DNA of 64,000 nt, from contig CAMRHE010000463.1 in the NCBI GenBank assembly GCA_947044405.1, forward strand, positions 182,501 through 246,500, written 5' to 3'. The stretch comes from Leptodactylus fallax (taxonomy: Eukaryota; Chordata; Amphibia; Anura; Leptodactylidae). The first letter of the stretch is position 1; each line of letters begins with the position of its first letter. The translations under genes and the position numbers were made by a program. Under the pieces are notes generated by a model. It ran no database searches and was not told the DNA's origin. It saw only the letters and a program-made list of their open reading frames with translations. Positions 37,701 to 48,500 of the stretch are shown piece by piece.

Positions 37701-40700
37701 TGTATAGGGAGTCCTGAGATATAACCCTGTATATAGTGTATACGGAGTCCTGGGATATAATCCTGTATATAGTGTATAGGGAGTCCTGGGATATAATCCT
37801 ATATATAGTGTATAGGGAGTCCTGTGATATAACCCTGTATATAGTGTATACGGAGTCCTGTGATATAACCCTGTATATAGTGTATAGGGAGTCCTGTGAT
37901 ATAACCCTGTATATAGTGTATAGGGAGTCCTGGGATATAATCCTATATATAGTGTATAGGGAGTCCTGTGATATAACCCTGTATATAGTGTATACGGAGT
38001 CCTGTGATATAACCCTGTATATAGTGTATAGGGAGTCCTGTGATATAACCCTGTATATAGTGTATAGGGAGTCCTGAGATATAACCCTGTATATAGTGTA
38101 TAGGGAGTCCTGGGATATAACCCTGTATATAGTGTATACGGAGTCCTGGGATATAATCCTATATATAGTGTATAGGGAGTCCTGTGATATAACCCTGTAT
38201 ATAGTGTATAGGGAGTCCTGGGATATAACCCTGTATATAGTGTATACGGAGTCCTGTGATATAACCCTGTATATAGTGTATAGGGAGTCCTGTGATATAA
38301 CCCTGTATATAGTGTATACGGAGTCCTGGGATATAATCCTGTATATAGTGTATAGGGAGTCCTGTGATATAACCCTGTATATAGTGTATACGGAGTCCTG
38401 GGATATAACCCTGTATATAGTGTATAGGGAGTCCTGTGATATAACCCTGTATATAGTGTATAGGGAGTCCTGTGATATAACCCTGTATATAGTGTATAGG
38501 GAGTCCTGTGATATAACCCTGTATATAGTGTATACGGAATCCTGGGATTTAACCCTGTATATAGTGTATAGGGAGTCCTGTGATATAACCCTGTATATAG
38601 AGTATATGGAGTCCTGTGATATAACCCTGTATATAGTGTATACGGAGTCCTGGGATATAACCCTGTATATAGTGTATACGGAGTCCTGTGATATAACCCT
38701 GTATACAGTGTATAGGGAGTCCTGTGATATAACCCTGTATATAGTGTATAGGGAGTCCTGGGATATAACCCTGTATATAGTGTATACGGAGTCCTGTGAT
38801 ATAACCCTGTATATAGTGTATAGGGAGTCCTGGGATATAACCCTGTATATAGTGTATACGGAGTCCTGGGATATAACCCTGTATATAGTGTATACGGAGT
38901 CCTGTGATATAACCCTGTATATAGTGTATACGGAGTCCTGGGATATAACCCTGTATATAGTGTATAGGGAGTCCTGGGATATAACCCTGTATATAGTGTA
39001 TACGGAGTCCTGTGATATAACCCTGTATATAGTGTATAGGGAGTCCTGAGATATAACCCTGTATATAGTGTATAGGGAGTCCTGTGATATAACCCTGTAT
39101 ATAGTGTATAGGGAGTCCTGTGATATAACCCTGTATATAGTGTATAGGGAGTCCTGGGATATAACCCTGTATATAGTGTTTACAGAGTCCTGTGATATAA
39201 CCCTGTATATAGTGTATAGGGAGTCCTGTGATATAACCCTGCATATAGTGTATACGGAGTCCTGGGATATAACCCTGTATATAGTGTATAGGGAGTCCTG
39301 GGATATAACCCTGTATATAGTGTATAGGGAGTCCTGGGATATAATCCTATATATAGTGTATAGGGAGTCCTGTGATATAACCCTGTATATAGTGTATAGG
39401 GAGTCCTGGGATATAACCCTGTATATAGTGTATAGGGAGCCCTGGGATATAATCCTATATATAGTGTATAGGGAGTCCTGTGATATAACCCTGTATATAG
39501 TGTATAGGGAGTCCTGGGATATAACCCTGTATATAGTGTATACGGAGTCCTGGGATATAACCCTGTATATAGTGTATACGGAGTCCTGTGATATAACCCT
39601 GTATATAGTGTATAGGGAGTCCTGAGATATAACCCTGTATATAGTGTATACGGAGTCCTGGGATGTAACCCTGTATATAGTGTATACGGAGTCCTGTGAT
39701 ATAACCCTGTATATAGTGTATAGGGAGTCCTGTGATATAATCCTATATATAGTGTATAGGGTGTCCTGGGATGTAACCCTGTATATAGTGTATAGGGAGT
39801 CCTGTGATATAACCCTGTATATAGTGTATACGGAGTCCTGGGATAAAACCCTGTATATAGTGTATACGGAGTCCTGGGATATAACCCTGTATATAGTGTA
39901 TACGGAGTCCTGTGATATAACCCTGTATATAGTGTATAGGGAGTCCTGGGATATAATCCTGTATATAGTGTATAGGGAATCCTGGGATATAATCCTATGT
40001 ATAGTGTATAGGGAGTCCTGTGATATAACCCTGTATATAGTGTATACGGAGTCCTGTGATATAACCCTGTATATAGTGTATAGGGAGTCCTGTGATATAA
40101 CCCTGTATATAGTGTATAGGGAGTCCTGTGATATAACCCTGTATATAGTGTATAGGGAATCCTGAGATATAACCCTGTATATAGTGTATACGGAGTCCTG
40201 GGATGTAACCCTGTATATAGTGTATAGGGAGTCCTGTGATATAACCCTGTATATAGTGTATAGGGAGTCCTGTGATATAACCCTGTATATAGTGTATACG
40301 GAGTCCTGGGATATAACCCTGTATATAGTGTATAGGGAGTCCTGGGATATAACCCTGTATATAGTGTATAGGGAGTCCTGGGATATAATCCGATATATAG
40401 TGTATAGGGAGTCCTGTGATATAACCCTGTATATAGTGTATAGGGAGTCCTGGGATATAACCCTGTATATAGTGTATAGGGAGTCCTGGGATATAATCCT
40501 ATATATAGTGTATAGGGAGTCCTGTGATATAACCCTGTATATAGTGTATAGGGAGTCCTGGGATATAACCCTGTATATAGTGTATACGGAGTCCTGGGAT
40601 ATAACCCTGTATATAGTGTATACGGAGTCCTGTGATATAACCCTGTATATAGTGTATAGGGAGTCCTGAGATATAACCCTGTATATAGTGTATACGGAGT

Positions 40701-42343
40701 CCTGGGATATAATCCTGTATATAGTGTATAGGGAGTCCTGGGATATAATCCTATATATAGTGTATAGGGAGTCCTGTGATATAACCCTGTATATAGTGTA
40801 TACGGAGTCCTGTGATATAACCCTGTATATAGTGTATAGGGAGTCCTGTGATATAACCCTGTATATAGTGTATAGGGAGTCCTGGGATATAATCCTATAT
40901 ATAGTGTATAGGGAGTCCTGTGATATAACCCTGTATATAGTGTATACGGAGTCCTGTGATATAACCCTGTATATAGTGTATAGGGAGTCCTGTGATATAA
41001 CCCTGTATATAGTGTATAGGGAGTCCTGAGATATAACCCTGTATATAGTGTATAGGGAGTCCTGGGATATAACCCTGTATATAGTGTATACGGAGTCCTG
41101 GGATATAATCCTATATATAGTGTATAGGGAGTCCTGTGATATAACCCTGTATATAGTGTATAGGGAGTCCTGGGATATAACCCTGTATATAGTGTATACG
41201 GAGTCCTGTGATATAACCCTGTATATAGTGTATAGGGAGTCCTGTGATATAACCCTGTATATAGTGTATACGGAGTCCTGGGATATAATCCTATATATAG
41301 TGTATAGGGAGTCCTGTGATATAACCCTGTATATAGTGTATAGGGAGTCCTGGGATATAACCCTGTATATAGTGTATACGGAGTCCTGTGATATAACCCT
41401 GTATATAGTGTATAGGGAGTCCTGTGATATAACCCTGTATATAGTGTATACGGAGTCCTGGGATATAATCCTGTATATAGTGTATACAGAGTCCTGAGAT
41501 ATAAACCTGTATATAGTGTATAGGGAGTCCTGTGATATAACCCTGTATATAGTGTATACAGAGTCCTGTGATGTAACCCTGTATATAGTGTATAGGGAGT
41601 CCTGTGATATAACCCTGTATATAGTGTATACGGAGTCCTGGGATATAACCCTGTATATAGTGTAAACGGAGTCCTGTGATATAACCCTGTATATAGTGTA
41701 TAGGGAGTCCTGGGATATAACCCTGTATATAGTGTATAGGGAGTCCTGTGATATAACCCTGTATATAGTGTATACGGAGTCCTGGGATATAACCCTGTAT
41801 ATAGTGTATAGGGAGTCCTGTGATATAACCCTGTATATAGTGTATACGGAGTCCTGGGATATAACCCTGTATATAGTGTATACGGAGTCCTGTGATATAA
41901 CCCTGTATATAGTGTATAGGGATTCCTGAGATATAACCCTGTATATAGTGTATAGGGAGTCCTGTGATATAACCCTGTATATAGTGTATACGGAGTCCTG
42001 GGATATAACCCTGTATATAGTGTATAGGGAGTCCTGTGATATAACCCTGTATATAGTGTATAGGGAGTCCTGGGATATAACCCTGTATATAGTGTATACG
42101 GAGTCCTGGGATATAACCCTGTATATAGTGTATACGGAGTCCTGAGATATAACCCTGTATATAGTGTATAGGGAGTCCTGTGATATAATCCTATATATAG
42201 TGTATAGGGAGTCCTGGGATATATAGAGTATATATAGTCATATGACATAACCCTGTATATAGTGTATACGGAGTCCTGGGATATATCGAGTATATATAGT
42301 CATGTGACATAACCCTGTATATAGTGTATATCGAGTCTTGTGA
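25706..42343. repeat. 16.6-kb satellite-like array of 36-bp units
   Basis: About 460 copies. Each unit contains CCTGTATATAGTGTATA, then GGGAG or CGGAG, TCCTG, and TGATATAAC or GGATATAAC. The units differ at a few variable positions. Because 36 is a multiple of three and several frames lack stops, frames of up to 1,942 codons appear on the minus strand; they are artefacts. Phase is constant except for a 5-bp shortening near 33811. The last 110 bp (from about 42230) is degenerate. Rare variants recur at fixed spacings, showing higher-order duplication. Confidence 0.97.
42237..42308. promoter_or_regulatory. Two E-boxes in the degenerate end of the 36-bp array
   Basis: GTCATATGAC (42237-42246) and GTCATGTGAC (42299-42308). 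The second is the reverse complement of GTCACATGAC at 42413-42422. They lie about 190-260 bp upstream of the tpp1 start codon. Confidence 0.45.
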
Positions 42344-42495
42344 TTATTATTACTGTGTAGGACAGGAGGGGGCGTGTTGTGCATGGGGGGAGGGGAGGAC
42401 AGTCAGCTGACAGTCACATGACTCACACCCAAAAGGGAGGGGACAGAGGACACAGATACAATGTAACAGACTGACAATCTACAGACAGCGGCGTC
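42344..42495 (+). promoter_or_regulatory. Probable tpp1 promoter and 5' untranslated region
   Basis: This is the only unique sequence between the 36-bp array and the start codon. It contains a GC-box-like GGGGGCGTG (42368-42376), the palindromic E-box GTCAGCTGAC (42402-42411) and, directly after it, GTCACATGAC (42413-42422). The latter differs by one base from the CLEAR consensus GTCACGTGAC bound by TFEB and fits the MITF/TFE M-box TCACATGA. Mammalian TPP1 is a known CLEAR-network gene. The transcription start is not determined, and no clear TATA box lies at the expected place. Confidence 0.6.
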
Positions 42496-42506
42496 ATGGA
42501 GCTCAG
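42496..42506 (+). CDS. tpp1: tpp1 exon 1 (start codon)
   Basis: An 11-nt coding exon, ATGGAGCTCAG, precedes donor GTAGCA. The human first coding exon is also tiny (17 nt). Joined to exon 2 it gives the signal peptide start [12 protein letters not shown]. The start is chosen because it is the only upstream Met giving a hydrophobic leader in phase. Confidence 0.85.
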
Positions 42507-45500
42507 GTAGCAATGTAACAAATGTGTCTATCCATGTCTACAAACATACAGCTAAAACAAGGGGCCCCGAGGATATGTGTGGCCCTCAGTATGACGGTGT
42601 CCTAGGAGGAGATGTGTGGCCCCCAGTATGACGGTGTCCTAGGAGGAGGAGATGTGTGGCCCCCAGTATGACGGTGTCCTAGGAGGAGGAGATGTGTGGC
42701 CCTCAGTATGACGGTGTCCTAGGAGGAGGAGATGTGTGGCCCCCAGTATGACGGTGTCCTAGGAGGAGGAGATGTGTGGCCCTCAGTATGACGGTGTCCT
42801 AGGAGGAGGAGATGTGTGGCCCTCAGTATGACGGTGCCCTAGGAGGAGATGTGTGGCCCTCAGTATGACGGTGCCCTAGGAGGAGATGTGTGGCCCTCAG
42901 TATGACGGTGTCCTAGGAGGAGGAGATGTGTGGCCTCCAGTATGACGGTGTCCTAGGAGGAGGAGATGTGTGGCCCTCAGTATGACGGTGTCCTAGGAGG
43001 AGATGTGTGGCCCTCAGTATGACGGTGTCCTAGGAGGAGATGTGTGGCCCTCAGTATGACGGTGTCCTAGGAGGAGGAGATGTGTGGCCCTCAGTATGAC
43101 GGTGCCCTAGGAGGAGATGTGTGGCCCCCAGTATGACGGTGTCCTAGGAGGAGGAGATGTGTGGCCCTCAGTATGACGGTGCCCTAGGAGGAGATGTGTG
43201 GCCCTCAGTATGACGGTGCCCTAGGAGGAGGAGATGTGTGGCCCCCAGTATGACGGTGTCCTAGGAGGAGGAGATGTGTGGCCCTCAGTATGACGGTGTC
43301 CTAGGAGGAGGAGATGTGTGGCCCTCAGTATGACGGTGTCCTAGGAGGAGATGTGTGGCCCTCAGTATGACGGTGTCCTAGGAGGAGATGTGTGGCCCTC
43401 AGTATGACGGTGTCCTAGGAGGAGGAGATGTGTGGCCCTCAGTATGACGGTGTTCTAGGAGGAGATGTGTGGCCCCCAGTATGACGGTGTCCTAGGAGGA
43501 GGAGATGTGTGGCCCCCAGTATGACGGTGTCCTAGGAGGAGATGTGTGGCCCTCAGTATGACGGTGTCCTAGGAGGAGATGTGTGGCCCCCAGTATGACG
43601 GTGTCCTAGGAGGAGGAGATGTGTGGCCCCCAGTATGACGGTGTCCTAGGAGGAGGAGATGTGTGGCCCCCAGTATGACGGTGTCCTAGGAGGAGGAGAT
43701 GTGTGGCCCCCAGTATGACGGTGTCCTAGGAGGAGGAGATGTGTGGCCCCCAGTATGACGGTGTCCTAGGAGGACATGTGTGGCCCCCAGTATGACGGTG
43801 TCCTAGGAGGAGGAGATGTGTGGCCCCCAGTATGACGGTGTGCTAGGAGGAGATGTGTGGCCCTCAGTATGACGGTGTCCTAGTACAGTGTTGCTGTCGG
43901 ACAGCCCGGATAAGTCTTTGCCCTAATAGAATATTCTGCACGTCTCCTCTGGGCAGGTTCTTTCTCCTCCTTCTCGTTGGGATCAGGCTGAACATTGCAG
44001 AATGTGGAGTCTTTCCTGAGCCGGACCAAAGTCTCAGGTCAGTGCTGCCCCCTAGTGTAAGCAGGTAATCACACAATGCGGTGTGGTGCTGTGCGATATT
44101 ACATGTTCCTGGTTAGTGGCATAACTGAATATAAATACTCAGTCATGACTATCCTCCGTATACCTGTACATAATAGTATATACAGTACGTACACAGCCGG
44201 GACTGTCCTCCGTATACCTGTACATAATAGTATATACAGTACGTACACAGCTGGGACTGTCCTCCGTATACCTGTACATAATAGTATATACAGTACGTAC
44301 ACAGCCGGGACTATCCTCCGTATACCTGTACATAATAGTATATACAGTACGTACACAGCCGGGACTATCCTCCGTATACCTGTACATAATAGTATATACA
44401 GTACGTACACAGCCGGGACTATCCTCCGTATACCTGTACATAATAGTATATACGTACACAGCCGGGACTATCCTCCGTATACCTGTACATAATAGTATAT
44501 ACGTACACAGCCGGGACTATCCTCCGTATACCTGTACATAATAGTATATACGTACACAGCCGGGACTATCCTCCGTATACCTATACATAATAGTATATAC
44601 GTACACAGCCGGGACTGTCCTCCGTATACCTGTACATAATAGTATATACGTACACAGCCGGGACTGTCCTCCGTATACCTGTACATAATAGTATATACAG
44701 TACGTACACAGCCGGGACTATCCTCCGTATACCTGTACATAATAGTATATACAGTACGTACACAGCCGGGACTATCCTCCGTATACCTGTACATAATAGT
44801 ATATACGTACACAGCCGGGACTATCCTCCGTATACCTGTACATAATAGTATATACGTACACAGCCGGGACTATCCTCCGTATACCTGTACATAATAGTAT
44901 ATACGTACACAGCCGGGACTATCCTCCGTATACCTGTACATAATAGTATATACGTACACAGCCGGGACTGTCCTCCGTATACCTGTACATAATAGTATAT
45001 ACGTACACAGCCGGGACTGTCCTCCGTATACCTGTACATAATAGTATATACGTACACAGCCGGGACTATCCTCCGTATACCTGTACATAATAGTATATAC
45101 GTACACAGCCGGGACTATCCTCCGTATACCTGTACATAATAGTATATACAGTACGTACACAGCCGGGACTATCCTCCGTATACCTGTACATAATAGTATA
45201 TACAGTACGTACACAGCCGGGACTATCCTCCGTATACCTGTACATAATAGTATATACGTACACAGCCGGGACTATCCTCCGTATACCTGTACATAATAGT
45301 ATATACGTACACAGCCGGGACTATCCTCCGTATACCTGTACATAATAGTATATACGTACACAGCCGGGACTATCCTCCGTATACCTGTACATAATAGTAT
45401 ATACGTACACAGCCGGGACTATCCTCCGTATACCTGTACATAATAGTATATACGTACACAGCCGGGACTATCCTCCGTATACCTGTACATAATAGTATAT

Positions 45501-48500
45501 ACGTACACAGCCGGGACTATCCTCCGTATACCTGTACATAATAGTATATACGTACACAGCCGGGACTATCCTCCGTATACCTGTACATAATAGTATATAC
45601 AGTACGTACACAGCCGGGACTATCCTCCGTATACCTGTACATAATAGTATATACGTACACAGCCGGGACTATCCTCCGTATACCTGTACATAATAGTATA
45701 TACAGTACGTACACAGCCGGGACTATCCTCCGTATACCTGTACATAATAGTATATATGTACACAGCCGGGACTATCCTCCGTATACCTGTACATAATAGT
45801 ATATACAGTACGTACACAGCCGGGACTATCCTCCGTATACCTGTACATAATAGTATATACAGTACGTACACAGCCGGGACTATCCTCCGTATACCTGTAC
45901 ATAATAGTATATACGTACACAGCCGGGACTATCCTCCGTATACCTGTACATAATAGTATATACGTACACAGCCGGGACTATCCTCCGTATACCTGTACAT
46001 AATAGTATATACGTACACAGCCGGGACTATCCTCCGTATAACTGTACATAATAGTATATACGTACACAGCCGGGACTATCCTCCGTATACCTGTACATAA
46101 TAGTATATACAGTACACAGCCGGGACTATCCTCCGTATACCTGTACATAATAGTATATACGTACACAGCCGGGACTATCCTCCGTATACCTGTACATAAT
46201 AGTATATACGTACACAGCCGGGACTATCCTCCGTATACCTGTACATAATAGTATATACAGTACGTACACAGCCGGGACTATCCTCCGTATACCTGTACAT
46301 AATAGTATATACAGTACACAGCCGGGACTATCCTCCGTATACCTGTACATAATAGTATATACGTACACAGCCGGGACTATCCTCCGTATACCTGTACATA
46401 ATAGTATATACGTACACAGCCGGGACTATCCTCCGTATACCTGTACATAATAGTATATACAGTACATACACAGCCGGGACTATCCTCCGTATACCTGTAC
46501 ATAATAGTATATACGTACACAGCCGGGACTATCCTCCGTATACCTGTACATAATAGTATATACGTACACAGCCGGGACTATCCTGCAGGAAGTACATGAT
46601 TCCAATCCTCTACACCTGCACCCATAGTCTACTCTTGCTGGGTATTAACCCCTATGTCTCCTCTGTAGCGTCCCCGATGGGTGGCTTCCAGCACAACGTC
46701 TCACCAGCAGTGACCCCGTCATCCTCACGTTTGCTCTGAGGCAACAGAATGTGGAAAAGTTGGGAGCCCTTGTGAATGTGGTGTCGGACCCCGACTCCCC
46801 CCACTATGGTAAATGAGCGGCCCCCACGATGACCATGAGGTCTTATTCTTCTACGTTACATTTTTGATATATTGTTTACTCTTTTGTCGTTCATGGAGAA
46901 CATCACATGGCGGAGCAGGAGGCTGAAGGCCGCCCCCGGGGCTGGTCATTATATGATGGAGCGAGAGTACTATGTGTAGAAGAAGGGCAGGAGTATGGCG
47001 GCTGTATTTATGGTAGATACAGTTGTGCTAAAAAGTTTCCATACCCCGGCAGATTTTTTGTTTTTTTGGCCTTTTTTCAGAGAATATGACTGATAACACA
47101 AAACCTTTTCCTCCGCTCATGGTTAGTGTTTGGCTGAAGCCATTTATTGTCAGACTTCTGTGTTTTCTCTTTATAAATCATAATGACAACCAAAAACATC
47201 ACAATGCCCCTGTTCAGTAGTTCCCATCCCCCAGTTGTTAATCCCGTGTATTGCCCCCTCAGCTTGGAGTCTTTTGTGCTAGTTGTGGATGAGGCTCTTT
47301 ATTTTCTCAGATGGTTCTCCAGTTCCTGTAAGTTCCTGGGCTGTCTTGCATGTCTTGAGATCTCCCCAGAGGGGCTCAATGATATTGAGGTCAGGAGACT
47401 GAGATGGCCGCTCCAGAACCTTCACTTTCTTCTGCTGTAGCCAATGACAGGACGACTTGGCCTTGTGTTTTGGATGGTTGTCATGTTGGAGCGTCCAAGT
47501 ACGTCCCATGCGCAGTTTCCTGGCTGATGAGGGCAGATTTGCCTCCAGTATTTGCTGATAACGCGCTGCATTCATCTTTCCTTCAGCTTTGACTAAGTTT
47601 CCTGAGCCTTTGAAGCTCACACATCCCCACATCATCAGTGATCCACCTCCGGGCTTTACAGTAGGAATGGTGATCCTTCCTGTGAAGAATATCGCCTCGC
47701 CCAGCCGCCTGGCACGCCTGCGATCAAACTTCTTTCTTAACCTCCCACTCACACACCGTGAGTAGACCGGGTCATAGGATAAAAACGAAACGAGCGATAT
47801 AAATTTTATATGTTTAATAACCCAAGTGGGTCGGTATGGATTAATAGCATATACAGAAATATACAATATTAATATGATCAAGCATAAACATACAAGCAAA
47901 AGACAATGATACAATACACCAAAATTAAAAGGAAATAAAGATTAGAAAAAATACCTGAGCACACAGCCCTGTCCTAGCTGTCTCTCTTCCATGCTCAGCA
48001 CAATAGCCTCGTAGTCCGTTTCTCTAGGCCACAGCAGAGTTTTGGGCCTAGGGCGCAAGCTTAAGCAAGTTGCATAAAACAATCCTTCTACATGCTGTCC
48101 AGAACTAGGCCCTCAAAGCATTCCTCAGTAGGGCAGGCCCTCTCATCTTCTCCCAGATCAGAGCTCCTTACTGCCTCTTTGCTGAATGACCCAGAATCCA
48201 GGTCTGCCCACAGCATATGGCTAGTGCTCCACCCACCCCTTGCACCCAGGCAGCCCCCCCTTCTCCCACCTTTGCAGAACCCTCGGAGAGATGGGTGAAG
48301 TTAAGGCTTGCTATCCCCCATCCCATCTGGCCAGGGATAATAAAAGTGCCTGGCTATAGCAAGCCATCTCCAATGAACACACATAAAACCAGTGAAGCGT
48401 ATCGTCCAGCAATGTAAAACCCAAGTTAAACACAACATTCCAATAGGTAGGGGGAGGACAGACATGAGCAAGTAAAAATACATTTCTAAGAAAGATGTAC

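Noticed and set aside
25679..42248. Very long minus-strand open frames (1,256, 1,942, 672 and 1,022 codons) and many plus-strand frames in the same interval
   Set aside because: They translate the 36-bp unit over and over (12-residue repeats). The unit length is a multiple of three and several frames lack stops on both strands, so the openness is automatic.
44147..46584. CRISPR-like array
   Set aside because: Units are contiguous with no unique spacers and lie in an intron of a vertebrate gene. The same applies to the other arrays.
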